Source of the DNA: Lamellibrachia satsuma
Lineage: Eukaryota; Annelida; Polychaeta; Sabellida; Siboglinidae
Reading direction: 5' to 3'
NCBI GenBank assembly: GCA_033239005.1
Contig: BSQZ01000011.1
Location: forward strand, 3,001,001-3,065,000
DNA length: 64,000 nucleotides
The notes beneath the pieces are model-generated. The model was given only the letters and a program-made list of their open reading frames with translations, was not told the origin of the DNA and did no database searches. Positions 12,601 through 24,275 of the stretch are shown here, in pieces. Each line of letters begins with the position of its first letter. Position 1 is the first letter of the stretch. Made by a program: the position numbers and the translations under genes.

Positions 12601-13313
12601 ATTTCCCATGAAAATCAATGCCTAAATGGCTAGACCTGGTCAATTCTTAATTGAATTGGAATTGAATTATAACTGAATTGATTAAAATCAAAACATATTG
12701 AACTGTTGAATTGAATGGATGATCAGTTCACATAAAGCAGTGCATTTATTTTTTTTCTATATAAATTTACACATAAACAGCAAAATATGTTAGAGTTTAG
12801 TTACTCTTAAGATTTACTTCCACTTAAAATGATAGGGTGTGGTAAGGTTATTTTGAAGTTGATAAAGGTTGCAACACCTGTTCTAGTAAGAAAACGTGTA
12901 ACTGGTTTGTATGCTGAAACTTTTCATGCTCTTTGTGAGTGTTAGGAACAATTGGAATCATTACTTTGCAAAACCAACACAGCAGAGGAGAGTAACTGGC
13001 TTGCTAATCCTTGAGTGGGTATTTTCGGAAGCTGTAAACCTATCAGCCTTCAGGTCTTTTCCTGTTTGAGTAATGGCTTAGCCATTGTATGTGGATTGCA
13101 TTTGTACTGTTCTCTGGCTGCTAACATATACGGTATATTAACAGTTACTAAAAAATAAAAAAATAAATTAATTGAATCCAAGTCTGGCAATCCATAATAT
13201 GGAGGCAAAGACAAGGAACTTCAATATTAGTTACTATGATTTATCTAAATAAAATAATTTATATACCTATGTAATTGTTGTTGTTGTATTTTCAGTGAGC
13301 CATCACTTCTGCC

Positions 13314-16070
13314 ATGAAATCTGAAGAAGAACAGTACATCTCCACATGGAATCAGTTGCTATGCTCAGATGCAGCACCAGAAGACACCCGATGCACTCCA
13401 GCGGACGTCAGTCAAAAGAGAGTATCTTCAAACAGCCAGTCTCCCATTGGGTCTCCAACCTGTGGATGTGTTGCTTCAGTCAGTCTGGCGAAACAGAGTT
13501 GTGAGTATTACCAAGTCTTACAAGGTATACATTATGACGGGGAACTAGAAACATCCCTACATAAAGATACAGAATATGGAATTTACAGAAACACCTTCAT
13601 ATCTACGAGGGTTAGTAGTTTGGTTTACACTCAGGCTTGAAGTCAACTGCATTATATCAATTACAATACCAGTTCTATTTCTAACATACCAGTTCCATCT
13701 CTAGCATGCCAATTCCATCTCTAACATACCATTTCCAAAATTCCACTTATTTGTTTGCATTATGTACCATGATATGCAGAAATTAAGTAAGACTACTCTA
13801 AAACAGATGCTATTTTTTTGCATTGATGTTTGTGGTTGTTCAGTTCACATACTGATATTTAGATATTGAATTGGTATTTTGGAGATGGAATTGGGATTTG
13901 TATGAACAATTGGTTTGGAATTGATATAATGCTATTGGCCCCAAGTATGGTGTCTTCCATACTAATCAGTGAGCCTAAGTATTTGCACTTTGGCACCAGT
14001 TCAGTCTCACTAATCTGTACTGTACCATTCAGATATCATATTTGACTTCACTTCATTACTAATGAGTAAAATACTATTGTTTTTTAATAAACATTTTAAC
14101 ACTAAGATAAGAAACATTGTTCTGATCTTCATAAAGGTCTGAGAAGCATAAAGTCTGAAGAACACCCAGCAGAGATACATTCTCAAGAAGGATTCCTTCT
14201 GTTTGAAAAGACGTGTCACCAAAAGGACAGATTACCAGCAGATTACAGCAAGACACACATCCAAGTGAATTCAGAGAAGGTTGAATCTGATGACTGTAAG
14301 AGCAACAGCGGAGAGATAAGAAAGTGGGTAGTGTGTGGGGGAGGTTTGTTGAAAGAGGTCTTGAAAGTGGAACACACAGATTTGTCGGTACAAACACCAA
14401 AGGATTCAAGTGAGAACATTGGTCAAAAAGAACAATACAACGATGGGAGTATCTCAGAAGTCAGTGTAACATGCACAAAAGTGACTCCAATCATTAACTC
14501 TGCATGTACAGTGCAATTCATGCAATCCAGTCTCTCTAATGGCCTTGAAATAACTAATACAGTTAGTGGCCTTGAAATAACTAACACAGGTGAGAAACAA
14601 AACTCTTGTACTTCGTATGAAAAGTTCCTTGCAAAGTCCAAACTGAAACCAAGTCAAAGGGTTCCCACCTGTACTTGTTCTATGTGTGGAAAACCCTTTG
14701 CAACATCCAGTAACCTTATGACTCATCAAACGATTCACACCGGTGTGAACCCGTACGCTTGTGCCAGATGTGGAAAATCATTCTCAACATCCAGTTACCT
14801 TAAGATTCATCAAACTATTCACACATATGTAAATCTGTACACTTGTGCCATATGTGGAAAATCATTCTCAACATTCAGTTACCTTAAGACTCATCAAAAG
14901 ATTCACACAGGTGTGAAGCCGTACACTTGTGCCACATGTGGAAAATCATTCACCACATCCAGTGTCCTTAAGTCTCATCAAATGATTCACACAGGTGTGA
15001 AGCCGTACACTTGTGCTACATGTGGAAAATCATTCACCAAATCTGCAAACCTTAAGACTCATGAAAATATTCACATGGGTGTGAAGCCGTGCACTTGTGC
15101 CACATGTGGAAAATCATTCTCCACGTCCAGTCACCTTAAGACTCATCAAAATATTCACACAGGGGTGAAACCATACATTTGTGCCACATGTGGAAAATCA
15201 TTCATCACATCCAGTAACCTTAAGACTCATCAAAATATTCACACAGGTATAAAGCCACACACTTGTGCAACATGTGGAAAATCATTCATCACATCCAGTA
15301 ATCTTAAGACTCATCAAAAGGTTCACGTGGGTATGAAGCCGTACACTTGTACCATATGTGGAAAATCATTCTCAATGTCCAGTTACTTTAAGACTCATCA
15401 AAAGATTCACACAGGGGTGAAGCCGTACACATGTGCTACATGTGGAAAATCATTCATCACATCCAGTAACCTTAAGACTCATCAAAGGATTCACACAGGT
15501 GTGAAGCCGTACACATGTGCTACATGTGGAAAATCGTTCACAACATCTGGAAACCTTAGGACTCATAACAAAATTCACACAGGTGTGAAACCGTACACTT
15601 GTTCTACATGTGGAAAATCATTCGTCACATCCCGTATCCTTAAGACTCATCAAAAGGTTCACGTGGGTGTGAAGCTGTACACTTGTGCCACATGTGGAAA
15701 ATCATTCACAACATCTGGAAACCTTAGGGCTCATAACAAAATTCACACAGGTGTGAAACCGTACACTTGTTCTACATGTGGAAAATCATTCGTCACATCC
15801 AGTATCCTTAAGACTCATCAAAAGGTTCACATGGGTGTGAAGCCGTACACTTGTGCCACATGTGGAAAATCATTCACAACGTCCGGCAACCTTAAGCAGC
15901 ATCAACTGATTCACACAGGTGTGAACGTATACACTTGTGCCACATGTGGAACATCATTCAAAACCTCAGGTAACCTTCACGCTCATGAACAAATTCACAC
16001 AGGTGTGAAGGCTTACATTTGTTCTATGCGTGGAAAATCGTTCTCAAGCTCCGGTGCCATCTCATCATAA
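13314..16070 (+). CDS. C2H2 zinc-finger protein, copy 2 (two coding exons)
   Basis: Probable nuclear DNA-binding protein. Exon 1 runs from ATG 13314 to 13500 and ends at a GTGAGT donor; an acceptor (TTTTCAG, 13287-13293) lies just upstream, so a noncoding exon may precede it. Exon 2 starts at 14137 after an AG; exon 1 leaves one base and exon 2 supplies two, so the frame closes exactly (Cys codon). The product is about 706 residues. The first 240 show no KRAB, SCAN or BTB domain. From about 14673 come 16 consecutive intact fingers of C-x2-C-x12-H-x3-H, each 84 bp, joined by HTGVKPY-type linkers. A 17th finger loses its second Cys (CSMRGKSF), then TAA ends the frame at 16070. Sister copies lie on both sides. 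Exon boundaries are inferred. Confidence 0.8.
13649..13932. repeat. 284-bp inverted-repeat element (MITE-like) in the zinc-finger intron
   Basis: The left end starts 'gcattatatcaatt' and the right end is its reverse complement; further in, 'ccaattccatctc' on the left pairs with 'gagatggaattgg' on the right. It lies wholly within the intron between 13500 and 14137. A copy occurs at about 20632-20890 at the equivalent place in the duplicated unit. No target duplication is obvious. Confidence 0.6.
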
Positions 16071-16350
16071 ACGAATTCATAATGGTTTGAAACCATTCAC
16101 TTGTGCCACATATGGAACATCATTCAAAACCTCTGGTAACCTCAAGGCGCGTGAAAAGATTCACGCAGGTGTCAAGCCATACACTTGTTCTATGTGTGGA
16201 AAATCATTCATAAGACGTTACTCCCTCAAGTTGCGTAAAGGAGTTCACACAGGTGCGAAACCTTACATATGTTCAAAATGTGGAAAATCATTCTCATATC
16301 CCAGTACCTGTGTTAAACATCAACGCATTCACATTCGTATGAAACCTTAG
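16071..16350 (+). pseudogene. out-of-frame terminal fingers of zinc-finger copy 2
   Basis: In another frame, from about 16056, the sequence reads HHKRIHNG, then three more finger units, ending at TAG 16348-16350. Two are broken: CATYGTSF has Tyr for the second Cys and Arg in place of a His (LKAREKIH), and the next has Arg for the first zinc His (LKLRKGVH). The last keeps C, C, H and H. A one-base shift near 16060 separates this tail from the main frame. Fingers damaged on both sides of the shift suggest the C-terminal end is decaying. Confidence 0.75.
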
Positions 16351-16875
16351 ATTTGTTCAACATGTGGAAAATCATTCTTAGATCCCAATTCCATGGTAAA
16401 CATAAACGGATTCATTCAGGTGTGGGAAGCAGTAGACTTGATTTATGTGTGGAAGATTGTTCAAAAAGTCCAATAAGTAAGATTTGTGAAAAGAGGTGGA
16501 AAATTTGTCACAGTCTTGTTTAAATTTCAAGTTTCTGTGAATTCAAAGCGTTTAATGTAGGAATGTGACTCGCTACATGGGATGTTCACCTTTGTAACTG
16601 GCTGCATAGAATTAAAGTGTGTTTTAAGAAATGGCTTCAGTATTTGTCCAGTGTTCTTCACATGTTTTCTGTAGTTGTCTGATATAGTTTGAATAACGTT
16701 TGTTCAAGGTACTAAAGTTGTACTAAGATTAATTGAATCGCCCTATGTTGGATGTTGTTGTACTATACAGCGACTGAAGCCCATGTGACATAGGTATCAG
16801 GAACTACTAGCGACCACAAACGTAACACATTGACCTGTTCCCATCCCATGAGGTGCCCCTATAATGACCATGTTG

Positions 16876-16939
<64 letters not shown>

Positions 16940-16975
16940 TATATATTAGGCATTGCAGCTGGAACGTTATACGAA
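16351..16975 (+). other. 3' flank of zinc-finger gene copy 2
   Basis: Matches 31-545 and 22020-22510. ATTAAA at 16611-16616 is the likely poly(A) signal. The stretch near 16655-16740 is retained here and in copy 3 but missing from copy 1. Confidence 0.6.
16877..16935. repeat. (TA)n microsatellite
   Basis: About 29 TA units. The homologous place in copy 1 has only a few, and in copy 3 the run is several times longer. Confidence 0.95.
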
Positions 16976-18424
16976 CAGACAAAAAGAGAGCGTAGGGTCA
17001 ATGGTGACGAAGTACCAACTCAAATCACGCACGCAAGCTAAACTTGGCTTTTCCGCTAAACGTGTCCACTTGAAAACGACGGGAACGGTAGATGGCGCTG
17101 CAAACATGTTTGCCAGAAAGGTGCGAGATATCCGCAGTTCTACTTTCGCGACGACAACAGCCGTAATACCAGTGGAAAGAAGGACACGGTAACCAGGAAC
17201 GAGGATAAGCGACAGGGGAGGCTTCCAGGTGACAAGATGATGAACCTGCATCTCAAACTGTGTTCTTCTCCTAGGTTTCTTAATCTGATTCGCTCGCAAT
17301 TTATTGTGATCTTCTGCCATTCTCTCCCACTCTCGGCTGTAAACATCTGAACGTTCGAGATAGATATCTCTTAAAATAGTTGCCCCGTCTTAATTTTGGT
17401 CTTCCTCGTCGACTTCAACCTAGTATTATGAACTGTTCTCTTTGTCAAACTTTCCCCACTCATTATGTGGGCTCTCCATCGTCGCTGGCTGCCCATACCT
17501 TCGTAGTCAGGTGATTCCTACCTGTTCTCTTAATTCACCTATGTTTTCCTTTAATTTTTGGCATTCTCCGAACCCAGATCCCTTGTATTGGCTTCTGTAG
17601 TTCCGCCTTGCTATCTTCCACACTTCCACACAGTTCTTCTTGTTCCTATTGCCAATTCTCATCGATGATGCGAGTAGAGTTGTCGAATGTGCCAATACAC
17701 GCCAGAACATCGACACCACATGAATCCTCAGAAGCACGTGGCGATGGCACGTCGAAAGACTGATTGTTCTCCATGTAGCAAGCCCCTAGGGGCCTACTTC
17801 CTACCGGACTTATGACGGCAAACCTCGCGAGACTCTGTGCACGTGGTTTCACTGGGAGACCATCAAGGAAGAGCGTTACTGTTAAATGTTTGTTGTCGAT
17901 TAAGAACACTTTCGGAATACGTTGTGACACATACCGTCACCTTGTATACATACCATACAAGATCAGTATGCTACATTGTGTGCAGCATCCGTAGGCCCCT
18001 TAACTATGCCTGCACTGTCATGTTACGGAGTAATTAATGTCCGCCGTGTTACCTAACTGTCCGCCATGTTACCCATGTGTCCATCGTGTTACCGGCCTTT
18101 AAGTGGCGACATACTAAATTGCAACATGTGTAATTTAATTTATTTGACATACTAGCATGTATATATCACAACAGTATTGGGTAAAACATAAATCATTACC
18201 ATAATTGTTTTGGTTAATTCAAGAGTTGATATGAAGTCAGTACTTATGGTAAACTTTGATGCGCTTTTTTGTAGGAACGAATATAATGCATCAATTTGAG
18301 AATGACCAGTATAACAAAATTAGACAATTCAAGACCAAAATATAAATACCACGATAGTTAGAATTCTAAAAAAACGATGCGTCAGACAAGCAGACGGTGA
18401 TGCACAGCAAAACTGCAGAAACAA

Positions 18425-19030
18425 AATGTACATGTATTGTGAATGAAGTACATGTACTGTGAATGAAGTACATGTGCTGTGGATGAGCTACATGTACTGT
18501 GAATGAAGTACATGTACTGTGAATAAAGTATATGTGCTGTGGATGAGCTACGTGTACTGTGAATGAAGTACATGTACTGTGATTGAAGTACATGTGCTGT
18601 GGATGAGCTACATGTGCTCTGGATATGCTACATGTGCTGTGGATGAGCTAAATGATGCACTGTGAATGAAGTGCATATACTGTGAATGTAGTACATGTGG
18701 TGTGGATAAAGTACATATACTGAGAATGAAGTACATGTGCTGTGGATGAGCTACATAAAGCACATGTACTTTGAATGCAGTTCTTGTAGTATGAATGCAG
18801 TGCTTGTAAATAAATGAAGTACAGTTGCTGTTAAAGAATTACATGTGCTGTGAATGCAGTTCACGTATTGTAATTGTACATGTATTGTGAATGCAGTTCA
18901 TATTCTGTGAATGGTGTACATGTACTGTGAATGCAGTTCATGTTCTATGAATGAAGTACCTGTACTGTGAATGCAGTTCATGTTCTGTGAATGAAGTTCA
19001 TGTACTGTGAATGCAGATCATCTTCTATGC
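18425..19030. repeat. 20-bp minisatellite, copy 2
   Basis: Same unit as 9785-10450 ('gtacatgtactgtgaatgaa' and variants). Unit order differs between the arrays, as expected from slippage or conversion after duplication. Confidence 0.95.
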
Positions 19031-19415
19031 AACACAAAATACCAGTAGTTGTACGGTTAAAAGCGCGCCTTCACACCGGACGTGTCAAAGTCAGTCCATC
19101 AAAATTAGAAACGATGAGCATTTTTTTTGACAGTTCATATTCTCCACATGAATCTAACGCCATTCTCTTGAGCAACTGTTGTGTAAGCTTTGCATGGTTG
19201 TGATGGAGGCTTAAATTAGTACAATGTGCCAACTGTCTTTAGACGATGACAATGGCAAAGACTTGTCAAATACGTACTGCCTGACATCTTCGCATACGTC
19301 TTACCCACGAACGGTTTATTTGGCAGTCAGTAAATCTCTTATCATCTGAATCACCTATCATCCGCAGCTACGTAATATGTAGCTAGTCAAAAGTAGCCAT
19401 GGTTCGACAACATTT

Positions 19416-19600
19416 TTATGACTTTCCACATGCGAGAGGTGAAGGACGATACGCCAGCGTGGCGAGATAGTGATCTTCTCCCTTGTCTGCTGCTTTACGG
19501 AGAATACGTTTCACGATTTTCACGCCATTCTCTGCAAGTCCATTTGACTGTGGTACGTATGGGCTCGAAATCTTGTGGTCGATGTCCCATTTATTTACGA
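19416..19600 (-). pseudogene. Ty3/gypsy-type integrase fragment, copy 2
   Basis: Reads IDHKISSPYVPQSNGLAENG, then the same LATLAYRPSPLACGKS end as copy 1. This copy keeps the canonical PQSNGLAE motif, whereas copy 1 reads PYSNGNAE, so copy 2 is closer to the ancestral integrase at that motif. Confidence 0.8.
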
Positions 19601-19830
19601 ACTGCACGCACCCACACCCACACACACGTTACATAATGACAACAATTAACAGGACGAATCGATGAGAAATAGCACCGCTACTCCGCTCGTATTATGAACA
19701 TACGCGATTGAGCGATAGCGCTGCACAGTAAAAGATCGGTAACATTCGACAAATGTCGAGTTGTTATCTATATTTAACCTTTATTTATATTTGTTAATTT
19801 GTAGATAACAGAAATCGCAATGTACGCATA

Positions 19831-19833
19831 TAT

Positions 19834-19892
<59 letters not shown>

Positions 19893-19893
19893 C
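19831..19893. repeat. (CGCA)n microsatellite, copy 2
   Basis: About 15 pure CGCA units, giving an Ala/Arg/Thr/His shadow frame. Confidence 0.95.
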
Positions 19894-20022
19894 GAAAAGC
19901 AACAACAATAAAAGCGACAATAATTACAGCGCATGTAAAACGGGAGCACGGCACTATTACGCATCCTTGTTCGTTAATTCTTGCCCGCCTTTTATTTGCC
20001 CGTCTTTTAGGGTGCCCCGGTT

Positions 20023-20073
20023 TTGTGTGACAAACGGTAGCGCCACAGCACGGGGCCTACGTAATCGAGGCTA
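20023..20073 (+). repeat. half of a foldback-family repeat, copy 2
   Basis: Duplicate of 11491-11540. It matches the right arm of the foldback at 24055-24255 with a few substitutions. Confidence 0.65.
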
Positions 20074-20631
20074 ACAGATGAGTCCACGTGTTGTTGAACT
20101 TTCGATGATATCAACAAGATTCGGTATTGTATCAGTAAAGTTCTACGGATAATTAACAAAACATAGGTACATAGAGTTAATTAGTTCACATGTGGAATAC
20201 ACATGTCGCCGTTATATCGCCCACTTTACTAATAATAATAACTATTAAATGTTAAACACCATAAAATCCGGGGCTATTGCCCCATTCACGAGTGTGGAAA
20301 TAAATACATAAATAGTAGTATTGTGAAATTACATATAAAAGATTAAAAATATAAAAAGAAAGTACAATAGACAATAGAATAATATAAATTGCTCACTACT
20401 TTGTAAAAACAAATGACCCGGTCCCGGATGGTTCGGCCCAAGACTGGTTCGGCCCACGCTGACGGTTTGGTTTAGCCTAGTCGTTTTGGCCGGTACGGTT
20501 GATTCGGACCACGCTAGTAGCGCCTAACGGAATTCTAAGCGTTCCTACATAAAGATACAGAATATGTATTTTACAGAAACGCCTTCATAACTACGAGGGT
20601 TAGTAGTTTGGTTTACACTCAAACTTGAAGT

Positions 20632-20890
20632 CAACTGCATTATATCAACTACAATACCAATTCCATTTCTAACATACCAGTTCCATCTCTAGCATGCCAA
20701 TTCCATCTCTAACATACCAATTCCAAAATTCCACTTATTTGTTTGCATTATGTACCATGATATGCAGAAATTAAGTAAGACCACTCTAAAACAGATGCTA
20801 TTTTTTGCATTGATGTTTGTGGTTGTTCAGTTCACATACTGATATTTAGATTGGAATTTGTACGAATAATTGGTTTGGAATTGATATAGT
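20632..20890. repeat. MITE-like inverted-repeat element, copy in the deleted zinc-finger unit
   Basis: Corresponds to 13649-13932, with a short internal deletion near 20850. It shows that the intron of a third zinc-finger gene stood here before the deletion and LINE replacement. Confidence 0.6.
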
Positions 20891-20914
20891 AATATTGGCC
20901 CCAAGTGTGGTGTC

Positions 20915-22019
20915 TCAAGTGGTTTACTCCAAACAACCCAAACTTGGGCAAACGCAGGAGTTTGTGGTGGACTGTGCGCTTGCGCTGTGGGTGGTACATT
21001 CGATTAAAAGACTAGTATCATCAATGTTGCAGAAATGGTTTTTATTTGATAGTTTTATTTATTTTATGTATAGGATGTTTAACGAAAGTTTCTAATAGGT
21101 TGGTTATGTGTATGGATACTGTCGCTGCTTTGCCACATGCACACATAGACAGTCTCCATACCCACACCATGGATAAGTTTACGCTGAGCATTGTGTTTTA
21201 AAGGCAGTTTAGGTGAGGAGGTGTGGTGAAAGGGAGTTCCATAATAGCTTCTTGAACTGATTTTGGGTATTTTATGTTGGTAATTTTTGGTGAAATCATA
21301 TTCCATATGCGAATGGCTCGGGGATAAAATGAAAAGACCATTGCATTTATACGACACTTTGGGGCTATGTATTGTTCACGGGTTCGAGAGCGAGTTAGTA
21401 GGCCTGGAGGGGGGGGGGTGATCTCAATAATGTTGTTTAGAATTTTTTAGAAGGTTGTGGCTTGTTTGATAATGCACCTTCGTTCGAGGGTTGGCCATCC
21501 AAGGGCAGTAATTAGATCTGCTGGATTTGTGTTCCGTCTATAATCATTTTTAACAAATCTGGCAGCAGAGTGTTGCACTCTTTCAAGGCTTTTAACTTGT
21601 GAAAAGGTGTGGGGATTCCATATGGGTGAAGAGTACTCATGTTTTGGCCGGATTAGCATGTTGTAAGCTGTTTGTTTAACTTCGGGTTTACATGGACCAA
21701 GAGTTCGTTTAATCATGCCTAAACATTTCGAAGATTTTGAAGTTATGTCAGTGACGTGATTTGTCCAGGTTAATTTGGAATCCAATTTTACTCCGAGGTA
21801 TGAGTGGCTGGATACGGTGGATAATGGCTGGCCAGAAAGCGAGTACTTGTGTGTGCTGGGTTTAGTTTTGTTTGTTATTGGAAGGTGGACGCATTTAGAT
21901 ACATTAAATTCCATTTGCCATTTGTCTGACCATGTTTGGAGTTGGCTTAGGTCAGTTTGGAGAATTTCGTGGTCGGAAGAAATTTTACGATATATAATAC
22001 TATCATCTGCAAGCTATCA
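20915..22019 (-). mobile_element. 5'-truncated non-LTR retrotransposon fragment
   Basis: The minus strand from 22019 reads a reverse-transcriptase end: a truncated thumb region, YLGVKLDSKLTWTNHV, then YSSPIWNPH and RVQHSAARFV, then after a frame change FYPRAIRIWN near 21310. These are standard C-terminal landmarks of CR1/Jockey-type elements. The catalytic Asp-Asp motif is lost with the 5' part. It abuts zinc-finger 3' flank at 22019 and spacer sequence at 20914. Confidence 0.75.
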
Positions 22020-22500
22020 TCTTAGATCCCAGTTCCATGGTAAACATAAACGGATTCATACAGGTGTGAAGCAGTATACTTGATTGTTCAAAAAGTCCAA
22101 TAAGTAAGATTTGTGAAAAGAGGTGGAAAAGTTGTCACAGTCTTGTTTAAATTTCAAGTTTCTGTGAATTCAAAGCGTTTAATGTAGGAATGTTACTCGC
22201 TACATGGGATGTTCACCTTTGTAACTGGCTGCATAGAATTAAAGTGTGTTTTAAGAAATGGCTTCAATATTTGTCCAGTGTCCTTTGCATGTTTTGTGGA
22301 GTTGTCTGACATAATTTGAATAACGTTTGTTCAAGGTACTAATGGGGTACTAAGATTGATTGAATCGCTCTATGCTGGATATTTTTGTTACTATACAGCG
22401 ACTGAAGCCCCTGTGGCATAGGTATCAGGAACTACTAGCGACCACGAACGTAACACATTGACCTGTTCCCATCCCATGAGGTGCCCCTATAATGACCATG
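22020..22500 (+). pseudogene. 3' remnant of zinc-finger gene copy 3
   Basis: Starts abruptly in the degenerate post-stop finger ('cttagatcccagttccatgg') and continues through the same 3' flank as copies 1 and 2, including ATTAAA at 22238-22243. All true fingers and both exons of this copy are missing. Only 3' flank survives, so it cannot encode a finger protein. Confidence 0.8.
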
Positions 22501-22503
22501 TCG

Positions 22504-22812
<309 letters not shown>

Positions 22813-24054
22813 CCACTAATCATTGTAAATACAACCAAGCTTGCAATTCCGTCAAGATGTCGAACATATGTGAAGCAAATGCAAACACACCCTTTTTATC
22901 AACATTGTCAGAAAAATATTCAGGAATCCAAAGAAACTTTATAATGGTCGCCTATGTAAAAATCAATTGTGGTTTAACCCCATAGTGACTAGTTGTTCAG
23001 TTATTGTAGCACCACCAAAAAAATCCCTAAGAACATCACATCGCGAAGCCTTGGCTAACAATGATGGTTATTTTTTGCAAATTTGTATTGTTTATTACAC
23101 ATCAAGTTTAATTTTTTGATCACCTGACATGTGTATATGTGTAGTAGATATATGAACAGTTTGGCGACTGTAGGTGATCGTTTTCATGGTTATTTAGGGT
23201 GCGGCGCTAAACTGCAATAATACCAGCATCTGTAGGTATCTGTTGAGTGTTGGAGCCTAGGCAACATTACTATATTCCAGAATAGGTCTGAACATGCGTG
23301 TGTACACATATCTGTTTTAATGATTGATCAATCCAGGTGCGTAAATGACCTTCTGAGAAGTCAGAGCATTATGTTGATCCTATTTAGTACTATATATATT
23401 GCTGCCATTTTCTTGTCCATGCTTCTAGATGTTCCAGATATGTCTGCAGTGTTCATTGGTCTGGTGGCGAGGATCGTTCGAATATTTCGAATAAACTGGT
23501 AAAAGGTTACTCTTATTATCTCATCAGCTAGTATGAGAGTTACTTTAATTGGTTACCCAAATTCAATAACCAATAAAATAATTTACAACACATTGGAAAG
23601 TGCTCTGAGGTGAATTCAAACTCTTGTTGGCCACAGATCACATTTAGGATTCGTCCGCCATTAATGCAATGCACTGGCTATTTGCAAGAGCTGCTCTGCG
23701 AATTACGGAAAAAGTATTTTGAGGCTTTGGGATAATGCTTGCCTGGAGGCGTTACGTATTTTCTTGGTTTTTATGAGCGTATATATACTGATTTACATCT
23801 TCCAACAATGGAGCCTCTTCTTCGCAGAGCTGCTCTGCGTATAGCTTCGTCTTTGAGACAAACATAAAGTGTCCCAAGGAAAATGAGCATTGCACGTGAT
23901 GAGTGAATTTCTCCGAGCAGATCGGGTACATTACATTTTTCGTACTACTACATTAGACCATTCATTTGATGACAATGGACAAACGCTGACAGCTCATGTA
24001 TCACTACACTGATTATTCTGCAGAACATTCCAACATTTCACCGGGCATAACTTT
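22813..24054. other. no gene seen
   Basis: Mixed unique sequence. Short frames (22850-22985, 23320-23502) lack domains or splice support. 'gcagagctgctctgcg' near 23825-23840 partly echoes 'agagctgctctgcg' near 23688. Nothing assignable. Confidence 0.5.
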
Positions 24055-24255
24055 GATTATCCAGGCTCCGTGCTGTGGCGCCACCGTTTGTTGCACACAT
24101 CTTCGTCTGGATGCAGAGTGTGCTTTTCGTTGTGACGTATGTATTCGTCCAGAATCTGGGGGCATACATAATTTCCGTCAAGAGGAAAACTCCACTCTGC
24201 ACCCAGGCGATGTGTGCGACAAACGGTGGCGCCACAGCGCGGAGCCTGGACAATC
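24055..24255. mobile_element. foldback (near-palindromic) repeat element, about 200 bp
   Basis: The left arm begins 'ttatccaggctccgtgctgt' and contains 'ggcgccaccgtttgttgcac'; the right arm carries the reverse complement, 'gtgcgacaaacggtggcgcc' and 'ggagcctggacaat'. Arms of about 90 bases pair almost completely, leaving a small loop near 24150-24160. Single arms of the same family occur at 11491 and 20023. The structure suggests a MITE or foldback transposon; transcribed, it would form a long hairpin. Confidence 0.75.
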
Positions 24256-24275
24256 GAGGCTACTTAGGGTGCGTT

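Larger units (their letters stand above)
16650..20540. repeat. segmental duplication, spacer copy 2
   Basis: Counterpart of the spacer at 346-12035. It keeps the uninterrupted TTAA at 17530-17533. Minus-strand frames at 17507-17737 and 17646-17930 resemble those of copy 1 but have no recognised domain. At 20540 the alignment jumps from the equivalent of 12035 to that of about 13553, a deletion of about 1.5 kb relative to copy 1 that removes the first coding exon of the next zinc-finger gene. Confidence 0.85.

Noticed and set aside
14265..14267. Position 14265 as the zinc-finger start codon
   Set aside because: The codon is GTG and the frame stays open upstream to 14106. A spliced start at ATG 13314 closes the frame exactly.
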